Shown piece by piece: positions 1 through 13,400 of a stretch of 64,000 nt of DNA. The stretch is from NCBI GenBank assembly GCA_963693285.1, contig OY848930.1, forward strand, positions 682,001-746,000, in the 5' to 3' direction. The number at the start of each line of letters is the position of its first letter. Position 1 is the first letter of the stretch. The notes beneath the pieces were generated by a model that was not told the origin of the DNA, did no database searches, and saw only the letters and a list, made by a program, of their open reading frames with translations. Position numbers and translations under genes: made by a program. This stretch comes from Xestospongia muta. Its lineage: Eukaryota; Porifera; Demospongiae; Haplosclerida; Petrosiidae.

Positions 1-689
1 TTGAAATTGATCAATCATGTTGTGAACAGTTGGAGAATCTTGGACTGATTTAGTTATTAGCTCATGTTGGTACATCCTATTAGCAACTCGTTGGAGACAT
101 GGTTGTAAGTGGCCACTTAAATGATCAAAATGGTTTGTCAGTATCCTCTTTAATATTTTATGAACTTCATCATTTTTTGACACACTGGCACCTGTAATAT
201 CATTAGAAAATGTAGAGTTATCACAGGAAGGTTTTAAAGAAATTCACAAGGACTTTCCAACAAGCTTAATTATACAAGTAACCAGTTTATTATCAGTTGG
301 TTGTATTCATTATAATAAATAAAAATGAAAAAACCCTAATTATTTGATTTAACCAATAATGGTTACATATAGGTCATATGTAATTATCTGTATAACCTTC
401 AATATTAACAAGTAAATTAAAACATCATTCCATCAGTTATATGTTTTAATGTTTACTGACCTGTTTTAGGTCCAGGGTTGAGTTCAATATCACCTGATAA
501 AATGAGGAGAAGTAAGAGAAACAAAACTAGAGAGAATATCAAAGTACCACCACCCTCATCTCCTGACATCAATAGTGACTTTATCCATCCAGGGGTATCA
601 GTGGTAGAAGGAGTCTTTTTAGTAGTATATGGTATCTGATGACAATACCATAACCCAATACAAGCTCTCCATTGAGAGACATCAATCAT
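1..689 (-). CDS. Gene Z: 2A-signal protein with helical module, 3' part beyond window
   Basis: Partial gene. Exon 1 (461-689) starts with ATG at 689. It encodes a 48-residue leader, a hydrophobic run (about residues 49-65, FSLVLFLLLLLIL) and a 2A motif GDIELNPGP, and ends at donor CAG|GTCAGT in phase 1. The next acceptor in frame is at 191/192 (ATTACAG|GTGCC), giving exon 2 (1-191). This exon begins GASVSKNDEVHKIL and contains the start of the helical module found in genes AB, C, D, E and F (MYQHELITKSVQDSPT). The first Death-domain exon that follows the 2A exon in AB and C is absent: homology to that exon's flank stops near 415. Either this is a natural two-module variant or the locus lost the exon. 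The function is inferred to be innate signalling. Splice sites are unverified. Confidence 0.7.
468..494 (-). other. 2A translational recoding motif, gene Z
   Basis: Codes for GDIELNPGP (residues 66-74), matching the 2A consensus D(V/I)ExNPG|P. The predicted skip is between Gly73 (471-473) and Pro74 (468-470). A hydrophobic helix lies directly upstream. In known 2A sequences the ribosome omits the Gly-Pro bond and continues with Pro as the first residue of a second polypeptide. Confidence 0.85.
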
Positions 690-3600
690 ATTGACCTACA
701 AACAATCCTTATATCAAAAGATAACTTGTTCTACATATTTCGTTACCTTTTGTTCCTATCAGTACACCACATACAGTGTGACACTCTACTCCACAGGATA
801 CTGGTAGACAATTGAGTAGGTCAGTAACACAATTAAAATGGCTATCAAGATATAAAGGTAGGAGACTGCTAGTTTTTATTACTACTTATGTTCTTGGACT
901 TCAATTTGGTTCAACAAACAAAGCAGGATCTGAAGTTATTAATGAGTTATTTATAGTAGAATTGACAACTACTGCCACAGGCAAACCCAGCCCTGTTCTA
1001 TTATTCTTTGTTACTAAGGGAAGATAGAGCTACATATCCTTTTTTATCCTTTTATAGTTTTTTGGTTGCCATGGGAATGCAATGGTTGTCAATGACAACT
1101 GTTGTATTGAATAACGTTAGATTCTTTATAAGGCAATAATTATTATGAATATATTTTCAAACTGACTTTCGTACGGTGTTTTTGGCTAATAACTGTGAGA
1201 ACATTGAATATCATTAATATATCATGTGAGGTGTGGTTAATATTATTCATAGTATCACTCAGTTAGTGGATGGACAAAGGTTATAATTTTGACCAAATAT
1301 GTACAATAGTGTCTCTTGTTATGAATATATATATAATACTGTAATTGGAATAATTATATATATATAATATATATGTGTGTGTGTGTGTGTATCTATTATT
1401 GGATGGATATGTGGAAGGATATTGGATCAGTTTGTGCTATATTTGAGCATGTCTGAAAGATAAGTCAAATACAACCAAGATAAATCCAATATTTCAAGAT
1501 ATATGGTGATAGCTGTTTATTTGATATGAGTATTTACAAGTTTCTTTATTAGATACAATATAATCAACAATATGTTCTCTCTGACTATATACATTAGAGG
1601 TATATTGTCAATACTATAATGTAGTATCATATACATGTACATAATAAGACAACCTATTCATATAATTAAAGTTATTTAGATATAACATTATTTGGTTAAT
1701 AGTACTTACATATAAAGAATATGATCATAGCATATGTTATAACAAAAAAACAAACCTAGGAACTGCTATAAGTACTACTACTTAATAACAATAAGTGGTT
1801 GTTGAAGTTGTCTATAATGGTTGGTACATGTCATAATGTGTTAAGTTGTGTTTCTAAGAAGATACAGTATATTCTAATGATATTTCTAGTACATCCTACC
1901 ATGTTGCCTTAGAACTCATTTTGTATAAAGACTAACTATTGTTCGTTCATACAATAGACATGATTATGTTTCACAATTGATTGACTACATTTAGTAATTT
2001 GTTAATTTAAATGTAATCAAAATTATTGAATTGATGCTTATATATAAGCACCAATTCAATAACTTTGATTACAACATGCTGATAAACAGTTGTGCCTTTA
2101 TTTTCTTTGTTGCTATGGAAATGCAATGGTTGTCAACAACAACAAAGGTTAATAATTGTCATGAATATACTTTTAGATTGACACTCATACAGTGTTTTTC
2201 ACTGGAAACATTGAATATCATTAATATATCACATGAAGTGTAGTTAATATTATTTATAGCATAGCTCAGTTAGTGGATGGAGAAAGGTTATCATTTTGAC
2301 CACATATATACAATAGTGTCTTAAATTAAAAATACTGCTATTGGAATGTATATATACATGTATTATTGGATGGATATATAGAATGGTATTGGGTGATTCT
2401 GTGGTGTATTTGAGCATGTATGAAGGACAAGTTAAGTACAACCAAGATAAATCCAATATCTCAAGTTATATGGTGATACCTGCTTATTTGATATGAGTAT
2501 TTACAAGTTCTAAGTTCCTTTATTAGATACAATATAGTTAACAAGCCTAAACAATATGTTCTCTCTGACTATATACATTAGAGGTATATTGTCAATACTG
2601 TAATGTGATATCATATACATGTACATAATAAGACAAGCTATTCGTATAATTAAAGTTATTTAGATATAACATTATTTGGTTAATAGTACTTACATATAAA
2701 GAATATGATCATAGTATAATGTAATATTATTAATATTACATATTACAATATAAATAATATAGATGTATTACTTATTTGTGACGTTATAACAAGGAAACAA
2801 AAGTAGCAGCCACTAAATGAGCACTTGTTTAGAGTTAGTATATACAGACTACACTTGTGTACATTATATTGCATGTTGTCCCAGTATCTAGAGCTGGGGT
2901 GTATCTAAGGGAGGAGAATCTTGGGGTGCTCTTACACTCCCCCTTTTTTGAGCTCTACTTATATTCATGGTAATAATGATTAACCACCATAGAAATTTTC
3001 CTGAGGTTGTTTTGTAGGCTAGACATGCACAGCTGAAATAAAAGAATGAAAGTAGTAGAAGCAACAACAAAGTTGAATCTGAAATTGCACTTCGATTTAA
3101 TTGACAATCGACCACACCCATTGTCATATTCAGATCATTTGGGATTTCTCATTATAATCTTCCAAGTATTTGACCCAAACTTCAATCACATTTGTACATA
3201 ATCTTAGCATAATAGCTTTAAATGAACTAAGTGCTGATTTCAACACCTGATATCCTTAACAAACGGCAAAAGACATGGAAATAATGGCTTCACTGACCAC
3301 ACCTTAATGAATAATTAATTAAGTTGCAGAGCACTTCACATACCATCCCTTTGAATCCCCTATTCTTGAGCTCTAGATCTGCCCCAGTAGAGAATATTCA
3401 TGTAGCAATTCTCTAGTTCAGTTATGTATCACTGACTTTTGCTATGATGTATAAAAATCATTTCTAGACAAAATGTACCCAATGTTCACTAGTTGATTGA
3501 AGTATATTTCTATTGTCAAATGATATGTGATTATTTAAATTCTTTATAAGGTAACAATTGTCATGAATATATTTTAAAATGACAGTGATTTTATCTAATA

Positions 3601-3779
3601 ACTGTGGGAACATTTGTAAGTTAGTGGATGTTTTATAAAACAATTTAAATTGAATGCTTAATGCTCTTTTTATTAAGTATACGAAACAAATTATGTTATC
3701 AAACTATTATCAGAACATAAAACATTATTAGTAAACATTTAAGTTCAGTTTTATACCAAGTTCTTTATTGATTTCATCT
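690..3779. other. Non-coding flank upstream of gene Z, with internal duplication
   Basis: I see no convincing gene. The first ~650 bases resemble the upstream flanks of gene AB (14676-15420) and gene C (57929-59110). A segment near 1050-1733 recurs, diverged, at about 2095-2714; both copies end in the same ~100-base stretch (1630-1733 and 2612-2714). A TA/TG microsatellite lies at 1328-1390. Open frames here are short and low in complexity. Confidence 0.6.
1050..1733. repeat. Duplicated non-coding segment, copy 1 (copy 2 at ~2095-2714)
   Basis: Two diverged direct copies about 1 kb apart share several long blocks, including the stretch around the ATGTTCTCTCTGACTATATA motif and the terminal ~100 bases. 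Part of the same segment recurs upstream of genes AB and C. It looks like a segmental duplication or an old dispersed element; no terminal repeats or coding capacity were recognised. Confidence 0.6.
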
Positions 3780-4100
3780 TTCTAGTATCCTACTATAGCC
3801 TTAGCTGCACTTTCTACTGGACCACCTTGACTAAGCAGACTAGTTATCCAGAAATAATTGACAAATGCTTCAACTCAGGGACATTTTTAAACTTAATTCC
3901 ATTTTGTAATCTTTCATTACACTTTTATAGGTTGGGTTTTGATAAACAGGCTTTGTGATCAATCTCCTGGGATACATTTGTATAGCAACATTTGGTAGAC
4001 AGCCAGATAATTCAGTTAAATCTGCAGATTGTTCCTGAAGTACCCTCTTAATATCTTTCTAACCCTGTCTGGACTCACATCAGTAATTCCTGTTTGAGTA
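3780..4100 (-). pseudogene. Relic of the helical module
   Basis: Reverse-strand translation gives the tail of the helical module (a GGPVESAAKA-like block near 3795-3825) and its head (SPDRVRKILRG-like near 4045-4085). A large internal deletion and stop codons lie between them. It aligns by eye with 61940-62260 of gene F. It lies just downstream of the gene AB terminator and is probably a decayed copy of a D/E/F-type gene. Confidence 0.65.
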
Positions 4101-4494
4101 ATAAATTAATTAAGATAAGTCTTTGAAGTTAACAGTAATCCAGTCCCTTACAATGACAATAGTACCATCATAATAATCTTAGAACAATTTTTAAAATTGC
4201 ATTCTTGTTCACTTCAAAATGATAGAACTAAGTATCAAAGTACATACTCAATAATTATACTAATCATAAACTAAAAATTAATATTCTACAAGTGAATAAA
4301 TTTTTTATTGGACATAAAAAACTATCACTAAGTTGATTATTAAATTTACCATTTATTATCCACACACTTTAATTATCATCTTTGGTCCCTCCTATTGACC
4401 AACACACATAATTATATTTTTAAATTCAAAATTGCTAGACAAAATATTTGAAAGGTTATCAAAATCATATTAATAATCCATTAAATGGAGTTAA

Positions 4495-7400
4495 TCACTT
4501 GGCTTTTGAGGCAAGAAATTTACAAATTTCTTCAACTTTCTTCAAGTTTTTAGATTTTTTAAATGCAGCAACCACCGTATCCCAAGTGACAAGCTTTTGT
4601 TCAGATGTAGTTCTCCACATGTGAATTACAATGGAAAGTCTGACATTATCATGCTCTGGTTTTCTGCTTAAACCATCCAAAGTATTAAAGGGTAATCTCA
4701 GACTTATACCAATTTCACGCCACTCGTTACTGATATTAGCTAATAGATCATATAGTTCATGTTCATCAGGAGCACTCTTTAAAATGTCAGAGACACCTAG
4801 ATATATTCAGATAGCACATCATTCATAATATCAAGTTTATTTCAATGATAAAAAGTTCTAGATTTTACTTTTGCTAGTAAATATAAGTGGAATATACAAT
4901 GTACCTTTAATAGCACTTGTTAATGTAGATATATTACTTGATGCTTGAACTAGTGACATGGTTTATGAACAGAAAAATCAGTAGAAGGAGGAGGTTTGGT
5001 TGCTATATTATCATTAGGATTATCTTTAACACCTTCTGAAATTAAATCCCCAGCAAACATCTCTTTAGCAATACTCAACAGAGGAGCTTTTGTTGTGTCA
5101 CTTAAAACCGCATAATTTCTAAGCTTGTCTGGGTCAACATTCACTACATTGGGATATAGTGTAGATGAATTAAACTTTATATAGGCTACTGACCTTGAGA
5201 AGAACTAAGTGTTTGTTTTGTTGTAGGATCACTGACTATATTGGTAGTTCCTATATGAAAAACTGTTAATATTTCTACACCAATGGTTAAAACTTACCTT
5301 CAGCTTGAAGGCATGATGGTTGGCCTTGTTTAACTGATGTGTTTAGTTCACCAGATACTAGTAACTGTAGTGTTTGGTTAAGTTGAAATAATTTTTAATG
5401 GAACAAACGACAGTAAACTAAATCCTATTTATACAAAATTAAGAACAATAAAGAAAAGAACTAAGTGACAACACTATTAACACAAATTAGCACCAATTTA
5501 CAGTAGAGGTACTAACTAACTACATAATTACAAACAAAACCTAAGTTTGAAAGAGTTCAAAAGATATCACAGTAACGATGACTTTGATTCTTTCTCATTT
5601 GTTCCCTCTACTTTTTCTCGTTTGACCTCCATATTTTGTTAGTAGTTCACTAATACTTGCCTGATTTTTGTAATTAGCGTCATCTAATGGTGTCTTCTTG
5701 TCAGCAATAACATTAGGATTAGCATTTCCTTCCAAGAGTGTCTCTACAATTGTTAAGGATTTACCTCCTCTTACTGCAAAGAACAAAGGGGTGAATCCCC
5801 AATGACTTTCTTGTCTATTGACATCAGCTCCAGCTTGTATGAGAGCATCTACCATATCAAGATGTCCACATGATGAAGCTACCATGAGTGGAGTAAGACC
5901 AAGTACCAGTGGAGTATCTGGACTATCTAATATCTTCATTATAACCGCACCTAAATCTCCTTTAACACATGAGTCTAGTAGTTCTCTCTGGTCATTAGTG
6001 AGGTGTGGAAGTTTGTTTGAAAGGAAGGTAATGAGAGTAGGGTGACCACCATAACATGATAGTACTACTGCTTTTTCAATCTCATCAGTAGTGGGTTTAA
6101 ATTTGTCTAACAGCATATTAACAAGGTCTCTGTTACCACTAAAAGCTGCTAATGAAAATGCTGTTGATCCATCATATGCTAGTATATGAGGATCTGCTTG
6201 TGATTGTAGTAAACATTCCAGAACTTCAAGATGACCCTCTTGACTAGCTACCATTAAGGCATTGTAATTATCTTTATTTAGAATACTAACATCTGCATCC
6301 CATTGGAGAAGTAGTTTAACAATCTGAATTTGACCAAAGTGACTAGCTAGCATTAAGGCAGTCCATCCATGTTCATTCTGAGTATTGATGTCAGCATGTT
6401 CTTTAAGTAGTAGTTCAACAACCTGGTGATGACCAGTAGCTACCATTAGAGCAGTCACTCCATTTTTTTGCTGGTGGTTAATGTTAGCATTCTCTTTGAT
6501 TAATAGTTCAACAACTTGGTGACGACCATATTGACTAGCTAGCATTAGGGCAGTCCAACCTTCATTATCTTGAATGTTAACATCAGCTCTAGCTGATACT
6601 AGTGTTTGTACAACTTGTTCATGTCCACCTTTACTAGCTAGCATAAGTGCTGTTATGCCAAGTTCATCGCAATGGTCTACATCACCTCCTAACTTGAGGA
6701 GAAATTGTACAACTTCATTATGACCAGATATTGCAGCTATATGAAGAGCTAATTCAAAACTAAAGTTCATATTCTCATCTTCTTCTAGGACAAGTTTACC
6801 ATTAATTGTTAAACCAAAGATACCAATGAGACGCATAAACTGTAGCTTGCCTTCAGCATAAGCTATGAGATAATCAGCTTTTGATTCATGGACAAAATAT
6901 TTAATACGAACTGAGCCTGTATCAATTGTGATATACTTCAAAATTGACTGTTTAGACTTGTGAGGAAGTATATGTTGTATTAGTAGATAGAGTGCATTGA
7001 TGTTAGCGTCATTCCAATTGCTGTACATGTGTAATGTAATGCATATTTGGGACATTTTTGATAAATTTCCAATATGTGGAAAATATATGCTTTTTAGTTG
7101 ATTTTTTAATTGTTTCACTGTCAATGAGCAACGAAGTGTATTAGCCTTAGCTATGTGTTCTTTAAGTTCACTTACAAGGCTTCTTTTGTCTTTCCCAAAA
7201 CATTCATTATTGAGAAACTTTTCACTCATATCTACAATCAGTTCACAGTCTATGAAGTCAAAATATGGATGTAGTTTCTTAAAAAGCTCATTTAATTCAA
7301 TGACGTTACCCAGCTCCCCAATCCACTTCATTTGATGTTCAATCCATCTAATAAAGTCCACTAGTACTAGTTGTTGATGTTGTAGTTTATGATCAAGAGA

Positions 7401-10400
7401 TGATCGAACAGCTACCATTAATACACTAAAGTTTCTATCAAGGTCTTCTAATGTGGTTTGAAGCTCTTCTTCTTTCTCTTCATTTTCTAACACAACTGTT
7501 TTAACAAGTTCTCGAGGATCTACATGATGAGATGAGATGAACATTAACTGTAATTATTACAATAACATACCTTGAGAAATAGTTGAAGCTGTTGATAAAG
7601 TTGTGTTAAGTTTTTGATATACTCTTGATGCTAGAGAATATTCTTGTGACTTTTCTAGCGCAAACAGTACATCCTTCCATGATGCTTCAGGATGAACACT
7701 AAGCCATTTTGAAAATAGAGCAGCTTTTTGTAGGTCAGTTCCTCTGAAGTCACGTTCAATTACTTGGATATGTTCACTCTTAATTCCAGGTAAGAAAGTG
7801 CCAAACTTTTGCCAATTAACTAGAGTATCTAGTAATTCTATTAACTGGTCATACTTTGGTCTAACAGACAAATTGGGATCATGAGCAGCCAATAATGGAC
7901 TGAATCTTGAGGATTCTTGAAGAGTGTTAGCTACATGGAGTGATATTATTGTTATTATAATGAACTTAAAACTGTAAATAATAGAATATAAATATAGCCT
8001 ATGTACCACTAAGAGTACTGTTAGTTCACCTTGTTCAGGCAACTGTTGCATTTCTTCTTTTTTCTCTTTCTCTCTGGTCAACTGTTCTGTTTCTTCTTTT
8101 AATACTTTGTCAGTAGCTACAAAATATAACCATATGTGGTATGTACTAGTAACAATACTAGTTACCTTCTTTCTGACTGGTTAACTTCTCTATTTGTCTT
8201 GTCTTTACCTTACTCTTTTTGGTCTCAGCTTCTAATTTGTTTAACTCTTCCACTTGTCTTGATAGCTGGTCCATTTTTTCTTGTTTCTCTGTTAACAATT
8301 TATATATGAGTAGTTATAGAACATAACCATAATATACACTATTCTAATATATCTAAAATCTGGCTGGTCAGATCCTCCATGTCCTTCCACATATCATAAT
8401 GGAGGGTCTGGCTAGCTACATTAAATGTATGTATGCTTGATAATTATAAAATGGAATTTTAAATAAACTACTATCGTTTACCTTCATTGTCCTTTGCTAA
8501 TTGACTGTTCATTTCTTTTAACTCTAGTACTTGTAAGGACTGTGAGGTTATTTTTTCTTGTAGTATCTCTATTTCTTCTTGTTTTTCTAGTAATGTAGCT
8601 ATAATGAGAACACAACCACTTATTAGTATAATGTATATTTAATTATTTTCTAAGAGTATAGTCAAATATATTTTTATGCCATCATTTCAAAATATATGAC
8701 ACCTCCTATGTAATCAGTTAGTTTCTTAGTTTGGTCAATTAATAATAATACTGTGGACTTTCCTACTAACCACTAGTTGCTATAGGTTTTCTGATAATCA
8801 TCACACTATGAACATTATAGTATAAGAGTAAATTCCATCATAGATTAGAGTGTATGATGTTTAAATGTAATATGTGATATGTATGTTTATAGACATAATA
8901 TAGTAATATATTGAGCTTTATGATATAATAATAATACATTAATAGACTGTTGGAGGAGTGCACACGTGTCACAGCTTGCTTTGTTCACTATCACAATTTC
9001 ACACATAACAGTTGTGACAAGAAATCTATCGGAATTATACTATACTATTGTTATTTTATTGGTTAAAACAATTTTAACAATGATAATAATACACATTTTT
9101 GACTCTTCATCTCAAAAATATGGACTACCATAATTATTTTGTATTACTGACCTTGTTGTTTAATATCCTGTTCATCACATGTAAGATCTAGTGAGATATT
9201 GCATTGTTTTTTAACTTCTTCCATCCAGTCTTGACATAACTTTTGAGCAGCTAATTTGATAGGCCCACGTTCACTGGAGAGACATTGTAAGAAAATTTGA
9301 CAATGTTCTTGTAACTTTGAAATATTGTTTGCTAGTCTCATTCCACTTTCAAATTCATCAATCACACTGTCAAATTCATCAATCACATATAGTGTAGATG
9401 AATTAAACTTTATATAGGCTACTGACCTTGAGAAGAACTAAGTGTTTGTTTTGTTGTAGGATCACTGACTATATTGGTAGTTCCTATATGAAAAACTGTT
9501 AATATTTCTACACCAATGGTTAAAACTTACCTTCAGCTTGAAGGCATGATGGTTGGCCTTGTTTAACTGATGTGTTTAGTTCACCAGATACTAGTAACTG
9601 TAGTGTTTGGTTAAGTTGAAATAATTTTTAATGGAACAAACGACAGAGAAACTAAATCTTATTTATACAAAATCAAGAACAATAAAGAAAAGAACTAAGT
9701 GACAACACTATTAACACAAATTAGCACCAATTTACAGTAGAGGTACTAACTAACTACATAATTACAAACAAAACCAAAGTTTGAAAGAGTTCAAAAGATA
9801 TCACAGTAATGATGACTTTGATTCTTTCTCTTTTGTTCCTTTTAATTTTGCTCTTGTTTGACCTCCATATTTGGTTAGTAGTTCACTAATACTTTCCTGA
9901 TTTTTGTAATTAGCTTCATCTAATGGTGTCTTCTTGTCAGCAATAATATTGGGATTAGCATTTCTTTCCAAGAGTACCTCTACTATTGTGAAGGATTTAC
10001 CTCCTCTTACTGCAAAGAACAAAGGGGTAAATCCCCAATGACTCTCTTGTCTATTGACATCAGCTCCAGCTTGTATGAGAGCATCTACCATATCAACATG
10101 TCCACATGATGAAGCTACCATGAGTGGAGTAAGACCAAGTACCAGTAGAGTATCTGGACTATCTACTATCTTCATTACAACTGCACCTAAATCTCCATTA
10201 ACACATGAGTCTAGTAGTTCTCTCTGGTCATTAGTGAGGTGTGGAAGTTTGTTTGAGAGGAAGGTAATGAGAGTAGGGTGACCACCATAACATGATAGTA
10301 CTACTGCTTTTTCAATCTCATCAGTAGTGGGTTTAAATTTGTCTAACAGCATATTAACAAGGTCTCTGTTACCACTAAAAGCTGCTAATGAAAATGCTGT

Positions 10401-13400
10401 TGATCCATCATATACTAGTATATGAGGATCTGCTTGTGATTGTAGTAAACATTCCAGAACTTCAAGATGACCCTCTTGACTAGCTACCATTAAGGCATTG
10501 TAATTATCTTTATTTAGAATACTAACATCTGCATCCCATTGGAGAAGTAGTTTAACAATCTGAATTTGACCAAAGTGACTAGCTAGCATTAAGGCAGTCC
10601 ATCCATGTTCATTCTGAGTATTGATGTCAGCATGTTCTTTAAGTAGTAGTTCAACAACCTGGTGATGACCAGTAGCTACCATTAGAGCAGTCACTCCATT
10701 TTTTTGCTGGTGGTTAATGTTAGCATTCTCTTTGATTAATAGTTCAACAACTTGGTGACGACCATATTGACTAGCTAGCATTAGGGCAGTCCAACCTTCA
10801 TTATCTTGAATGTTAACATCAGCTCTAGCTGATACTAGTGTTTGTACAACTTGTTCATGTCCACCTTTACTAGCTAGCATAAGTGCTGTTATGCCAAGTT
10901 CATCGCAATGGTCTACATCACCTCCTAACTTGAGGAGAAATTGTACAACTTCATTATGACCAGATATTGCAGCTATATGAAGAGCTAATTCAAAACTAAA
11001 GTTCATATTCTCATCTTCTTCTAGGACAAGTTTACCATTAATTGTTAAACCAAAGATACCAATGAGACGCATAAACTGTAGCTTGCCTTCAGCATAAGCT
11101 ATGAGATAATCAGCTTTTGATTCATGGACAAAATATTTAATACGAACTGAGCCTGTATCAATTGTGATATACTTCAAAATTGACTGTTTAGACTTGTGAG
11201 GAAGTATATGTTGTATTAGTAGATAGAGTGCATTGATGTTAGCGTCATTCCAATTGCTGTACATGTGTAATGTAATGCATATTTGGGACATTTTTGATAA
11301 ATTTCCAATATGTGGAAAATATATGCTTTTTAGTTGATTTTTTAATTGTTTCACTGTCAATGAGCAACGAAGTGTATTAGCCTTAGCTATGTGTTCTTTA
11401 AGTTCACTTACAAGGCTTCTTTTGTCTTTCCCAAAACATTCATTATTGAGAAACTTTTCACTCATATCTACAATCAGTTCACAGTCTATGAAGTCAAAAT
11501 ATGGATGTAGTTTCTTAAAAAGCTCATTTAATTCAATGACGTTACCCAGCTCCCCAATCCACTTCATTTGATGTTCAATCCATCTAATAAAGTCCACTAG
11601 TACTAGTTGTTGATGTTGTAGTTTATGATCAAGAGATGATCGAACAGCTACCATTAATACACTAAAGTTTCTATCAAGGTCTTCTAATGTGGTTTGAAGC
11701 TCTTCTTCTTTCTCTTCATTTTCTAACACAACTGTTTTAACAAGTTCTCGAGGATCTACATGATGAGATGAGATGAACATTAACTGTAATTATTACAATA
11801 ACATACCTTGAGAAATAGTTGAAGCTGTTGATAAAGTTGTGTTAAGTTTTTGATATACTCTTGATGCTAGAGAATATTCTTGTGACTTTTCTAGCGCAAA
11901 CAGTACATCCTTCCATGATGCTTCAGGATGAACACTAAGCCATTTTGAAAATAGAGCAGCTTTTTGTAGGTCAGTTCCTCTGAAGTCACGTTCAATTACT
12001 TGGATATGTTCACTCTTAATTCCAGGTAAGAAAGTGCCAAACTTTTGCCAATTAACTAGAGTATCTAGTAATTCTATTAACTGGTCATACTTTGGTCTAA
12101 CAGACAAATTGGGATCATGAGCAGCCAATAATGGACTGAATCTTGAGGATTCTTGAAGAGTGTTAGCTACATGGAGTGATATTATTGTTATTATAATGAA
12201 CTTAAAACTGTAAATAATAGAATATAAATATAGCCTATGTACCACTAAGAGTACTGTTAGTTCACCTTGTTCAGGCAACTGTTGCATTTCTTCTTTTTTC
12301 TCTTTCTCTCTGGTCAACTGTTCTGTTTCTTCTTTTAATACTTTGTCAGTAGCTACAAAATATAACCATATGTGGTATGTACTAGTAACAATACTAGTTA
12401 CCTTCTTTCTGACTGGTTAACTTCTCTATTTGTCTTGTCTTTACCTTACTCTTTTTGGTCTTAGCTTCTAATTTGTTTAACTCTTCCACTTGTCTTGATA
12501 GCTGGTCCATTTTTTCTTGTTTCTCTGTTAACAATTTATATATGAGTAGTTATAGAACATAACCATAATATACACTATTCTAATATATCTAAAATCTGGC
12601 TGGTCAGATCCTCCATGTCCTTCCACATATCATAATGGAGGGTCTGGCTAGCTACATTAAATGTATGTATGCTTGATAATTATAAAATGGAATTTTAAAT
12701 AAACTACTATCGTTTACCTTCATTGTCCTTTGCTAATTGACTGTTCATTTCTTTTAACTCTAGTACTTGTAAGGACTGTGAGGTTATTTTTTCTTGTAGT
12801 ATCTCTATTTCTTCTTGTTTTTCTAGTAATGTAGCTATAATGAGAACACAACCACTTATTAGTATAATGTATATTTAATTATTTTCTAAGAGTATAGTCA
12901 AATATATTTTTATGCCATCATTTCAAAATATATGACACCTCCTATGTAATCAGTTAGTTTCTTAGTTTGGTCAATTAATAATAATACTGTGGACTTTCCT
13001 ACTAACCACTAGTTGCTATAGGTTTTCTGATAATCATCACACTATGAACATTATAGTATAAGAGTAAATTCCATCATAGATTAGAGTGTATGATGTTTAA
13101 ATGTAATATGTGATATGTATGTTTATAGACATAATATAGTAATATATTGAGCTTTATGATATAATAATAATACATTAATAGACTGTTGGAGGAGTGCACA
13201 CGTGTCACAGCTTGCTTTGTTCACTATCACAATTTCACACATAACAGTTGTGACAAGAAATCTATCGGAATTATACTATACTATTGTTATTTTATTGGTT
13301 AAAACAATTTTAACAATGATAATAATACACATTTTTGACTCTTCATCTCAAAAATATGGACTACCATAATTATTTTGTATTACTGACCTTGTTGTTTAAT

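Noticed and set aside
9801..11780. Start of the ankyrin protein at the ATG at 11780 (also 7544)
   Set aside because: This ATG lies within the short intron before acceptor CATGTAG; splicing from the Death exon enters the same frame at 11755, so it is probably not a true start.
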